Below are positions 8,613 through 16,207 of a stretch of 64,000 nucleotides of DNA, in pieces; position 1 is the stretch's first letter; every line of letters starts with the position of its first letter. The DNA is from Haloprofundus salilacus (GTDB lineage Archaea > Halobacteriota > Halobacteria > Halobacteriales > Haloferacaceae). The stretch is taken from the NCBI RefSeq assembly GCF_020150815.1, contig NZ_CP083724.1, positions 62,001 through 126,000 of the forward strand. The letters run 5' to 3'. Below the pieces are notes generated by a model. It saw only the letters and a list, made by a program, of their open reading frames with translations, ran no database searches and was not told the DNA's origin. The translations under genes and the position numbers were made by a program.

Positions 8613-9605
8613 CTATATGTCATCGGGTGCGACTTCTACCCGCCACACCTTCGGAAGCGCCGTGTCTATACGATGCCAGGTCTCACCAGAGCTGGTACTC
8701 AAGTACACAGAGCTCTCCTTCTCGTTCGCGTCGCCAACATAGATGAGAGTGGTAGGGTCTTCAGGATGGAGACGGAGGTTGTCTGCAGGCTTCGCAGTGG
8801 GTAAGCCCTCGCCAATCGCATGCCACGAGTCTCCACTATCTTCGCTTTTGTACAGTGGACTGCCTTCCTGATCCGCATAGGCATACGCGTACCTCGGAGC
8901 ATCGGCATCGAAGATAATCGAATGCAGGTACTTCCCACGAAGGGCTGGCGTTGATGCCCAACTCTCACCAGCGTCATGACTATGGAAAAGCCCACTTCCC
9001 GTTGCAGCCAGAACGCGATCTGGACCGGCTGGATCGACTGCAATGCGGTGGAGATCGTGACCGACGAGCGCATCGTGCCAAGTCTCGCCCCCATCGTGCG
9101 TGTAGATCAGCGCACCATGCTCCACGCCCGCGAAGATTCGCTCCGGACGTGCCGGATGGATAGCGAACCCGTGGATATGGCCCTCATAGAACGGTTCGTG
9201 GAAAAACGTCCACTTCGAACGGCTCGGTAACTCTTCGATACTCGTGATTTCGTCGAATGTATCACCATCATCAACGGATACGTACACCATCGGTGGCTCG
9301 GTCCCAACGTAAACGGTCTCAGGATTACTGGGGTGTTGCGCAACATCCCACACCCATCGATCTTCGAATCCGAGATCCTCGATGGTTCTTCCTGCGTCAG
9401 TTGTCCGATACAGACCCCATCCTCGGAGTCCACACCCGACGTACGCAGCTGCTGGATTCGATGGGTCGACGGCGATTCCGCGGACCGCATTGTCCCTGAC
9501 TCCGCGAGCAATAATCTCAAGCCCGCTGGGAGTAAGACGAGCCACTCGAAACCCATCCCGGGTGCCAAGGTACAGTATACACGAGTCGAATTCGAGTGAC
9601 TCCAT
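8613..9605 (-). CDS. BNR/sialidase-like beta-propeller repeat protein
   Basis: A 330-residue protein with at least five Asp-box type motifs (TTDAGRTI, SVDDGDTF, THDGGETW, SHDAGESW, SEDSGDSW, STSSGETW) on propeller blades that also carry HPSNPETVYVG and HPARPERIFAG repeats. No signal peptide or catalytic residues are evident. It shares blade order and the motif LPSR(S/D)xW with the protein at 7153-8130, so the two arose by duplication. They face each other across two gene remnants. Role is unknown; propellers often bind ligands or partners. Confidence 0.88.
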   Translation of the reverse strand: MESLEFDSCILYLGTRDGFRVARLTPSGLEIIARGVRDNAVRGIAVDPSNPAAAYVGCGLRGWGLYRTTDAGRTIEDLGFEDRWVWDVAQHPSNPETVYVGTEPPMVYVSVDDGDTFDEITSIEELPSRSKWTFFHEPFYEGHIHGFAIHPARPERIFAGVEHGALIYTHDGGETWHDALVGHDLHRIAVDPAGPDRVLAATGSGLFHSHDAGESWASTPALRGKYLHSIIFDADAPRYAYAYADQEGSPLYKSEDSGDSWHAIGEGLPTAKPADNLRLHPEDPTTLIYVGDANEKESSVYLSTSSGETWHRIDTALPKVWRVEVAPDDI

Positions 9606-9891
9606 ACTAGAAGGCTATTCAACAAAACACAAAACCGTTCTCAGAAAAACATTTCAGACAATTATTCTACATTCTTGGTGATGTCAGTGATAGAGAACGA
9701 TTCGTCGAGAGTCACATCCAACTGTTGTGAACCAAGGGGAATGCGGACGAGCGTTTCGAGATTGTCAGAAAAAATCACTCCTACGACGATTGCGATTCCT
9801 TGAACTCCAGACGTTCATTGGGATGGTCGGCTGCGGTACTCCACAGGGATGCCTGAAGCTGGCGGCACGTACGTCTACGGTGTGCCGATTG
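9606..9891. other. Intergenic stretch with a possible 3' gene remnant
   Basis: No convincing gene. On the minus strand a short open frame ending at about 9672 reads DNLETLVRIPLGSQQLDVTL and stops after ITKNVE. It has the look of a protein C-terminus, but no start or family could be found. Confidence 0.3.
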
Positions 9892-10326
9892 CTAGGGGAC
9901 GATTGTCACGGGAACGGCTGATCGTTTCAGGACGCCTCTAGCCACACTTCCAAGTAGTGTTGCTTCAAGACCAGATCGGCCACGACTACCCATTACAATG
10001 TGATCTACACCATTGCGTTCAGCGTACTCAAGGATTTTTTCTGCGGGAGCTCCTGCCTCAATGACGGTTTCGATTCTCCGATTGCCTGCTTCATCCTTAT
10101 TACGGTATCTTTCAAAAATCTGTTCAACATATTCACGTCTCTCCTGCTCATTTTTCTCAGCTTTACCATAATCAAATCCCTCAGCAGTCGGATAGCTGAA
10201 AATGGTGACTGGATTAAGTATGTGCAGGAGGGTTATCTTCTGGCTTGGAATCTCTTCTAAGACATATTCAAAGGCGCTCTCAGAACTGGACGACACGTCT
10301 ACCGGAACGAGAACATGCTGCTCCAT
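9892..10326 (-). CDS. Universal stress protein (UspA family)
   Basis: A 144-residue UspA-fold protein. The N-terminus MEQHVLVPVDVSSSSESAF and the C-terminal nucleotide-binding pattern GSRGRSGLEATLLGS followed by SAVPVTIV fit the ATP-binding branch (G-2x-G-9x-G-S). ATG 10326 is chosen over the longer upstream reading because it starts directly at the fold. No partner gene is adjacent. The middle segment (KNEQERREYVEQIFERYRNK) is unusually Lys/Asn-rich for this genome, hinting at transfer or relaxed composition. Confidence 0.9.
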   Translation of the reverse strand: MEQHVLVPVDVSSSSESAFEYVLEEIPSQKITLLHILNPVTIFSYPTAEGFDYGKAEKNEQERREYVEQIFERYRNKDEAGNRRIETVIEAGAPAEKILEYAERNGVDHIVMGSRGRSGLEATLLGSVARGVLKRSAVPVTIVP

Positions 10327-10638
10327 ACTCCCCAATTCGCTTCTGACAGTCAACAACCTTCCCCTGACTAGGAAACGTACAGCAGACGCGCGCTGCATTC
10401 CTCGCGCCCGTCGGAACGTACTCTGTCCGTCTCAGAAGTCGCGTGCTGCATACAACGGTTGAATTCAGCAATTCGGTATTCATATCGGTGGTCGCTAACG
10501 ATGGTTACAGTAACTGAATCTCAATAAACACGAGAAAAACGGTTCCCATGATACTTCCGCAAATCACTGAGAGTAGAAGAGAATTGTCACCGAATTCGTC
10601 TTCTACTATACGGTATTTTGGCCGAGCAGCACACAGTC
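10327..10638. other. Intergenic stretch with a weak repeat copy
   Basis: No gene supported. At about 10385-10470 are CGCGCTGCATTC, CGTGCTGCATAC and TTGAATTCAGCA, which look like decayed pieces of the dispersed TATTCAGCA repeat. An open frame on the minus strand ends at 10505 in a hydrophobic stretch (VICGSIMGTVFLVFIEIQLL), but it has no clear start separate from the zinc-ribbon gene. Confidence 0.3.
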
Positions 10639-10791
10639 TCAGTTCGACGCGAGGCTGACTTTCGAGAACGTATTTTCGCCACAGATTGGGCACTCTTGAC
10701 GCATAACTGGGAGCACAATGCTGTTGTCAGGCTTTACTCGCGCCGTGCAAACATACCCGCACCGATTACAGCGGACAAATTGCTTTTTCAT
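10639..10791 (-). CDS. Small zinc-ribbon protein (50 aa)
   Basis: A 50-residue protein, MKKQFVRCNRCGYVCTAR and so on, ending KVSLASN. Two knuckles, CNRCGY and CPICGE, about 30 residues apart form a likely four-Cys zinc ribbon. Small CPxCG-type proteins are common and often functional in haloarchaea (family knowledge). No neighbour indicates its role. Confidence 0.6.
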   Translation of the reverse strand: MKKQFVRCNRCGYVCTARVKPDNSIVLPVMRQECPICGENTFSKVSLASN

Positions 10792-11095
10792 TGGAGGTCT
10801 CAGTTACAGCTAATCGGTAGACGATTCTCCTGATGAAGCATCATCAAATTGAGGAGAAGACGACACAACATACTCGTCGGGTCTTGTTGGATTCGGCTAG
10901 TTGCAGAAAGCGACGGACGGAATTAACACTTTGCTGCAGATATCCGACGACTCTTAGGAGACCGTCATAACCGAGGGTCACACACTCTCACCATACTCGT
11001 CGTTTCTGAGCCTACGAAAATGGCGTTGACGCCGAGTCACTCATCAGCTTATAGGAGTCACTTATCACATTACCTCTACAGTTCGTCCATGGAAC

Positions 11096-11677
11096 TTACT
11101 CGACGCTGTCTCCTTGCATATCCCGTTCATCGCGGATTTCATCGTATGGCGTCGTGACATACCTTCCTTCCTCGAATAGAGTTAGTCGACCAGTTTCTTC
11201 GCTGAGCGTAATTGTCGTCACCACTTCGGGCCGAGCGGACGTATCGGCCGCACTCATGTGGCGTGAACCCATCCAGTCTTCATACTCTATGGCGTGTTCG
11301 CTTTGAGGTACCGTGTCGGGGGTAAAATCGAGGAACCGAACCATCTGCTTTTGGATCACTCCGTCGACGCTAATCACCACCGCACCGTCTCGCGACATGG
11401 CAACTTCGCTTGCTGCGTCGTAGAAACTGTCGACGTCTTCGAGAACTTCGTGAGAGATGTCGACCGGCCAGTAATCGTCACCCATCACGTCTGCGTAGTC
11501 TCGAACGGAGTGGCCCGATACAATCGCAAAATAAAGGCCTGGTCCAGTGACGTGCGGTTCGTCCCACTGATCGAATGTCAGACTGATTTCCTCAACACAG
11601 AATCGCACAACATCGATTAACCGCTGCACGCGTTCGTGCGTCAGATACTCGATGTCCAGAGGGTCTTTCGAGGTCAT
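11096..11677 (-). CDS. DisA_N (diadenylate cyclase-type) domain protein
   Basis: A 193-residue soluble protein. The central and C-terminal parts carry DGAVVISVDG and GSRHMSAADTS, followed by LSEETGRLTLFEEG. These match the DGA and RHR-type motifs and the SEETG strand of the DisA_N/DAC domain, which makes c-di-AMP from ATP. The motif is RHM rather than RHR/RHxAA, and the protein is shorter than archaeal DacZ, so activity is uncertain. It stands alone with no exporter or phosphodiesterase gene nearby. It may be an accessory paralogue of a chromosomal DacZ. Confidence 0.75.
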   Translation of the reverse strand: MTSKDPLDIEYLTHERVQRLIDVVRFCVEEISLTFDQWDEPHVTGPGLYFAIVSGHSVRDYADVMGDDYWPVDISHEVLEDVDSFYDAASEVAMSRDGAVVISVDGVIQKQMVRFLDFTPDTVPQSEHAIEYEDWMGSRHMSAADTSARPEVVTTITLSEETGRLTLFEEGRYVTTPYDEIRDERDMQGDSVE

Positions 11678-12057
11678 ACCTAGTACCCCCTCGACGACGT
11701 GTATAAAGGTCGAACCTAAATCTCGCGAATACGATTCTTCGAGAAGTATTCCCTCACCGTATTGTCACACTTAACCAACAACAGAGTGTCTACGGATACT
11801 GTTGGTTAACAGCCTCGCCAACGATAGCGCGCACTTCTTCGAGCAAGTCTGGATGATGCTCACAGAGTACCTGGATATCTTCTGTGAGTTCGTCTCTGAC
11901 GTGTCGGCGAACCCGGGAGGTTGTTTGGTAGCGTCGGCTATTGGCTTGTGTACTTACAAGTTAGTCTTTAAACCGTAGATCAAATCAAGTTGCCGTGGGA
12001 CTGTATGCGATAACTTCTAGCAGGTGAAAATCAGATTGGTAGGGATAGCCTCCGTCT
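11678..12057. other. Intergenic stretch with a short coding-like remnant
   Basis: On the minus strand, from about 11945 to 11793, an open frame reads RYQTTSRVRRHVRDELTEDI, then LCEHHPDLLEEVRAIVGEAV and stops. Composition is protein-like (acidic, helical), but there is no start codon in frame after the preceding stop. It may be the C-terminus of a lost DNA-binding gene. The rest holds nothing recognisable. Confidence 0.3.
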
Positions 12058-12507
12058 CTATTTTTCCGTTATATTTCCCACCCGACACGAACGGACAATT
12101 TCACCAAGAGAACTACCACGGGATTTGAAATGGTATGTTCTTCCTGGTATGTGAATCGTCAATTTACTCGTTCTCTGCCAATATCCTGTCGCCAGAAGGA
12201 CTACACCGACAACAAACGCAAGTATAGTGAGTCCTGAATTAAGCCCACCTCCAAATATACCATAGATGATCGATGCTATACTGGAATAGAGATATGCCCT
12301 TGACCACTTTGGTTCTTGGAATTCGATAGAACTCACATTGTCTGTCGAAATATTGAGGGTATTTTTGCTATCCTCGAACACAATCTGGCTTTCTGTACAA
12401 GCGATCGTCCCGCTCTTCCCAGAAAAGAAGAGAGCATGCGGATCATCGTATACCGGCGCCTCCGCGAGTATCCGCTCATCTGCATCAAAGGAATCCTGTA
12501 AGTTCAT
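12058..12507 (-). CDS. PH-like domain membrane protein, function unknown
   Basis: A 149-residue protein. The first part (about 1-68) has strand-rich sequence (AEAPVYDDPHALFFSGKSG, then IACTESQIVFEDS and NVSSIEFQEPK) resembling a bacterial/archaeal PH-like fold. Two hydrophobic segments lie at about 73-105, and a further strand region (LTIHIPGRTYHFKS) follows. This soluble-TM-soluble layout is common in short haloarchaeal membrane proteins of unknown role. No operon partner is seen. Confidence 0.65.
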   Translation of the reverse strand: MNLQDSFDADERILAEAPVYDDPHALFFSGKSGTIACTESQIVFEDSKNTLNISTDNVSSIEFQEPKWSRAYLYSSIASIIYGIFGGGLNSGLTILAFVVGVVLLATGYWQRTSKLTIHIPGRTYHFKSRGSSLGEIVRSCRVGNITEK

Positions 12508-12971
12508 AGAGAAACTCTATGTAGTGGGTGAAATAAATCTTGAGATCAAACGAAATCTAATTCTCTTAGTTCGCTTAATGTCTCACTCGGGATGCCACAA
12601 CAGATTTCATCTCGAGCTTACGTTCGTGGCCGACGCTTTGCGAGGATATTGTAGGCTTCGTCATGCCGAGCCTCAAACTGCTGGTCGACCTCCTACAAAC
12701 CGTCCGAGATCATCGATGCGGGTGAACCACTCAGGTAGTCGCTGAAGCAGTACCAGACCACGACCTCGACTGCACCTAGTTCGGCTCTATCACACTTGTT
12801 GTGATTAACCTCAATCGCACAGCCACCCAAATCTCGTTACTCCTATGTCTACTACTCCTATCCACGGAGAAGTTTCTTCGAGTACTGTTGCTCTCAATAC
12901 CGCAGACCACCACCTTGGTGTTCACGGACGACGTCCCCGGCCGAGACTAGTCCGCCGTAATCACAGCCCCG
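12508..12971. other. Intergenic stretch, probable decayed coding DNA
   Basis: No intact gene. On the minus strand near 12690-12625 a short run reads EVDQQFEARHDEAYNILAKR and then stops, with an in-frame stop just upstream. This is the only coding-like trace seen. Confidence 0.3.
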
Positions 12972-13610
12972 TTAGCACCACCTCATCACAACGTCCGTGA
13001 TACCACCAGTTGACGACGTACTCGCGAGTTCAGTCACAGCACGTTCTGTGAACACAGCACGCTTGGTCCCACGGCGTTTGACCACCTGCACGTCTTCTTT
13101 CCCAAGTCGGTTGAGGAAGTCCATGACACGACTTACGGTCTGCGTATGGGGTGTCCTGTCTTCTTTGGCTTGCAGGACTTTTCTGATAGTACCGGAGTCG
13201 ATGGCGTATCCTGCGGGAACTTTCTTCGCATAGTCACGGATGTCCTTCGCGATGAAGCGGGCGCGCTCTTGGTTGGCGGTGAGTTTCGAGACGGCTTTCG
13301 AGGGGAGGTTGATGAGTTGCTGCAGTGGCGATTTACCCTGACTCCTCTCATCCGAGTTTACGTCTTGAGAGTCTTCGAGGGCGTGGACGCGCTGTTGGAG
13401 GTGCTTTCGGTGGTCACTCGACACACTGAGTCTCTCCTCGTACTCGACCAAGCGCTCGCGTTGTGTTTTGAGTTGGTCACGCTGGGAGGCAATCGTCTCA
13501 GCTTGTGCTTCGACTGTGTCTTCGAGGTCTGATTTTTCGTCTTCCAAGGCGTCGACACGGTCTTCGAGATCGTCGAGGCGCGAGCGGAGGTCTTCGGCGG
13601 AGTCAGTCAT
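12972..13610 (-). CDS. Coiled-coil protein with C-terminal winged helix
   Basis: A 212-residue protein. Residues 1-85 form a continuous coiled coil (LRSRLDDLEDRVDALEDEK and onward in heptads). Residues about 115-205 look like a winged-helix DNA-binding domain (ARFIAKDIRDYAKKVPAGY, then TVSRVMDFLNRLGKEDVQVV). Similar proteins occur on haloarchaeal plasmids and viruses. The divergent small regulator at 13884 and the palindrome at 13793-13810 suggest shared control. It could be a plasmid maintenance or regulatory protein; function is not proven. Confidence 0.7.
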   Translation of the reverse strand: MTDSAEDLRSRLDDLEDRVDALEDEKSDLEDTVEAQAETIASQRDQLKTQRERLVEYEERLSVSSDHRKHLQQRVHALEDSQDVNSDERSQGKSPLQQLINLPSKAVSKLTANQERARFIAKDIRDYAKKVPAGYAIDSGTIRKVLQAKEDRTPHTQTVSRVMDFLNRLGKEDVQVVKRRGTKRAVFTERAVTELASTSSTGGITDVVMRWC

Positions 13611-13792
13611 TGGGTGACCTCCAGGGTGAGGGGTGGCTGTGCGACGAGAGCTTTTTGCGTAAGGGGTGTGTTCTGTGGCATGCGGAAGGTTCGATACAAC
13701 CGCACCGGATCCGTGTCTTCACCACGGGTCCTTTTGGACTGATACCCGGAGAGCGGCTGTTACGTACAATAGCGACTTCCACCCACATAAGA

Positions 13793-13810
13793 ATAGCACA
13801 TTTGTGCTAT
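13793..13810. promoter_or_regulatory. Palindromic operator ATAGCACA-TT-TGTGCTAT
   Basis: A perfect 8-bp inverted repeat with a 2-nt centre, followed after 4 nt by a half-site-like TGTAGCATATT. It lies between the divergent coiled-coil gene (13610) and the winged-helix gene (13884), so it is likely bound by one of these proteins. AT-rich sequence downstream (CATATTTAGAATG) could hold the TATA element of the plus-strand gene. Confidence 0.6.
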
Positions 13811-13883
13811 GAATGTAGCATATTTAGAATGGGAAATCCAGTCATAGCTTGCACTAATGTAGTTGGGATTCTGGTCTCTGGAG

Positions 13884-14162
13884 ATGCGCCCACGTCCGAA
13901 CTGGATGTCGCTGAAAGATGGGCTTATATTAGAATTTCTCGCAGAGCACAACTTAGAGCTCCCCCCGAAACCACTCTATCGTAATCTCAACCGTCACGGC
14001 CACCAAATCGGCTACTCAACGGTCCGTCAGCGATTGAACGAACTTGAAGCACATGGTCTAGTAAACGAAGTCGAAAGTGGGAGCTATTACGAGATCTCAG
14101 ACAAAGGACAGCAATACTTGGATGGGAAACTCTCACGCTCCGATCTTGAAGATGAGGAGTGA
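13884..14162 (+). CDS. PhiH1 repressor-like winged-helix protein
   Basis: A 92-residue DNA-binding protein. MSLKDGLILEFLAEHNLELP, then IGYSTVRQRLNELEAHGLVN and YYEISDKGQQYLDGKL, form a complete small winged helix like the phage PhiH1 repressor family of haloarchaea. ATG 13884 is chosen over an upstream TTG at 13863. Its end abuts the convergent gene at 14163. It likely represses its own or the divergent promoter through the 13793 palindrome. Confidence 0.82.
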   Translation: MRPRPNWMSLKDGLILEFLAEHNLELPPKPLYRNLNRHGHQIGYSTVRQRLNELEAHGLVNEVESGSYYEISDKGQQYLDGKLSRSDLEDEE

Positions 14163-14396
14163 CTACTCCTCTGACCACCAGACCACAGCGCGGGCACCGA
14201 CGTTCATTTTGCCGACGTCACAGTTTTCGTAAAGTGATTGGAGTTTTTGTCGTGCAGCTTCACTTGAACATCCAAGTTCTTCGGCGATTTGTTTGGCCGT
14301 AAGGACGGGTGTGTCTGCATCTCTGAGGATTTGGAGGACGTTTTCTGGTGTGATTTGTGTGGAGTATCGACCCTCGTCGTCTCGTTTTCGGTCCAT
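14163..14396 (-). CDS. Small helix-turn-helix protein
   Basis: A 77-residue protein beginning MDRKRDDEGRYS, a start shared by several haloarchaeal plasmid HTH proteins. Residues 15-60 (TPENVLQILRDADTPVLTAK, then IAEELGCSSEAARQKLQSL) form a winged helix. Paired palindromes at 14426-14481 lie directly upstream, so autoregulation is likely. It is convergent with the gene ending at 14162, with no gap. Confidence 0.78.
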   Translation of the reverse strand: MDRKRDDEGRYSTQITPENVLQILRDADTPVLTAKQIAEELGCSSEAARQKLQSLYENCDVGKMNVGARAVVWWSEE

Positions 14397-14425
14397 ACTG
14401 GCCAGTTGTGGTTGTGTCAGATAAC

Positions 14426-14481
14426 CCTATTGCTAGGAGGCAATTGGAAACGTTTAAGTCCAATTGCTACGTAGCAATTGG
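14426..14481. promoter_or_regulatory. Tandem 22-bp palindromic operators around a TATA-like element
   Basis: The downstream site (14460-14481) is a perfect 22-bp palindrome with arms CCAATTGC/GCAATTGG around TACGTA. The upstream site (14426-14447) has arms CCTATTGC/GCAATTGG around TAGGAG and matches it at 18 of 22 positions. Centres are 34 bp apart, near three helical turns. Between them is AAACGTTTAAGT, a possible TATA element on either strand. The flanking genes are the HTH protein (14396, minus) and a hypothetical gene (14569, plus). Confidence 0.75.
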
Positions 14482-14568
14482 CAAGGAAGACAGGTCCCTC
14501 TTGGGCTTTCGAGAATGCCCGCGTGCTAGAACACGCGGACCGGTCTTCCAAATGATTCCTGAAGACCA

Positions 14569-14874
14569 ATGTCAACTAGGAAAGCCGCGACACAAGAGCC
14601 TACCGTATCGCTCATCGATCACCTCACTCGAGCACTCGCGCGCTCATTCGCCCTCGGCGTCGACGTCGAAGGCTACACACATCACTACTACCAGCCTGCC
14701 GACGCCGTCGTCGTCCACCGTGGTCGCGAGCTCGACCACTACCAACCACTCAACGGACGCCCACTCACGCACTGGCAGCAATACGTCGCTCACAAACGCG
14801 GCTGGGAGTCGATGGGTCAGCTCGCACACGTTGGACTCAGAGTCGACACACAGCAGAAGGAGGCGCAGGCGTGA
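14569..14874 (+). CDS. Hypothetical protein of plasmid type
   Basis: A 101-residue protein with no recognised domain. It has a short N-terminal helix (VSLIDHLTRALARSFALGV), a His/Tyr-rich centre (YTHHYYQPADAVVVHRG) and LTHWQQYVAHKRGWE near the end. The stop overlaps the next gene (GTGA), so the two are translationally coupled. A decayed copy of part of this two-gene unit seems present near 19265-19332. Confidence 0.6.
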   Translation: MSTRKAATQEPTVSLIDHLTRALARSFALGVDVEGYTHHYYQPADAVVVHRGRELDHYQPLNGRPLTHWQQYVAHKRGWESMGQLAHVGLRVDTQQKEAQA

Positions 14875-15068
14875 GCGCACGCGAAGACCTCCAGATGCAT
14901 CTTTCACAAGCTTTGTCTCGAACGGAAAACCCGGACGTCCAAGCACATCTACATGCGGCACTTGAGTCGTGTGAGGAATTCCCTTCAACGCCGTTAGTCG
15001 AGTGTCCGGTATGTCGGAAGGTGGGGTTGCCAGAGCGAATTAGGGTCCACGACTGTCGGGGGAGATAG
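14871..15068 (+). CDS. Small zinc-binding protein, coupled to the upstream gene
   Basis: A 65-residue protein starting at GTG 14871, which overlaps the preceding stop. The N-terminal half is helical (LQMHLSQALSRTENPDVQAH). The C-terminal half carries CPVCRKVGLPERIRVHDC, a C-x2-C...H-x-C set likely to bind zinc. Function is unknown. The motif TPLVECPVCRKVGLPE recurs degenerately at 19279-19332. Confidence 0.6.
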   Translation: MSAREDLQMHLSQALSRTENPDVQAHLHAALESCEEFPSTPLVECPVCRKVGLPERIRVHDCRGR

Positions 15069-15203
15069 GGCTCACCACCTTACCACGGTGGATAGAGCTT
15101 TTGTAAATCTATATTTGGAGAGTTTAGCACGAGGAGAGCCGGAGAGTTGTAACATAGAGAATTCATCAATACGTTCTAATCGGCGGGCGAAGAATTCCCG
15201 AAT

Positions 15204-16085
15204 ATGTCGTCCCCGGACGCCCCCTCCACACACAAGCAAGCGGTCATGGCTGCCCTGCAGTGGGGTTTGGTTCAGGCATTTCTTCTGGACACACTCGGTC
15301 GGTTTCTCCGTAATTATTTCCGTGCAACGACAGACGCCTTCTTTCCGCCGGGGTGGGTGACATCAATTCAAGTTGCAGCACTACTGGGACTCCTTATCGG
15401 GGGAATTGGTGGCTACCAGTGGATAACAAGCGGTCGAGCAGCAACTTCAACGTCAGCACACAGCACCCGTGTCGTATTCATTGGGTCACTCCTCGTTGGC
15501 TGGGCGCTCGCAATCGTTCCGACAATGACGTTCCAGTGGATGCTTGGAGACCAACTGTTCACCAGACCGTATTTCGTCCTTCCAACCCTCACAGCGGTCT
15601 CGGTATTTCTTGGCGCATATCTGCTCGCGTATCGAGTCGACACAGAGTGGTATCGAAACTGTCGAAGTCGACTTCTAGGCGCAGTCACAGGCGCGTTTGT
15701 AGGGTTGATGCTTGGCATCATTGGGTTCATCGCCTACGGCGGATATCTTGCTGCTACAGAAACCAATTACAGCGTCAGTGGCGCGCCAGGAATCGTTATC
15801 GCTGTAAGTCTCTGTGCAATCGCAGGCTACGTTCTATCTGACACAGAGCGTAGCGCTGACCGGTCTGTAGAATTCATCGTACTCCTGATTCTATCGCTCG
15901 TCATACTCAACTTGGTTACGGCCCTCACCATGGCCGCACTTAGTGCAGTCGGACTACCGCCGCTTGGATTTTCATCCTCATTCATTCTCCCACTCCTATC
16001 AAGTGTGTTAGCGCTTGGATTAGCCAGCTACCTCGCATACGGAGTAAAGACGACCATCTATCAACGAATTACAGGGCGATTGTGA
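15204..16085 (+). CDS. Polytopic membrane protein, function unknown
   Basis: A 293-residue protein with about seven hydrophobic segments (near 15-35, 55-72, 88-110, 122-143, 158-180, 197-215 and 225-280). It has a short hydrophilic N-terminus (MSSPDAPSTHKQ) and no conserved catalytic motif that I recognise. It stands alone between the plasmid-like genes and the threonine-synthase gene. Confidence 0.7.
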   Translation: MSSPDAPSTHKQAVMAALQWGLVQAFLLDTLGRFLRNYFRATTDAFFPPGWVTSIQVAALLGLLIGGIGGYQWITSGRAATSTSAHSTRVVFIGSLLVGWALAIVPTMTFQWMLGDQLFTRPYFVLPTLTAVSVFLGAYLLAYRVDTEWYRNCRSRLLGAVTGAFVGLMLGIIGFIAYGGYLAATETNYSVSGAPGIVIAVSLCAIAGYVLSDTERSADRSVEFIVLLILSLVILNLVTALTMAALSAVGLPPLGFSSSFILPLLSSVLALGLASYLAYGVKTTIYQRITGRL

Positions 16086-16207
16086 GCCTCTGGCCTCGAT
16101 AGCGAATCCGTCTCCAAGACTAAAATGCCCACTGTCTGTGAGAGGCTCTCTTAGACGATGGAGCCGTCTTCGTTCAAACCCCCAACAATGGCTGGTGGTA
16201 ATGTGAT

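Noticed and set aside
9727-9921. Plus-strand 64-codon frame
   Set aside because: Composition is not protein-like for this genome and it runs into the UspA gene on the other strand.
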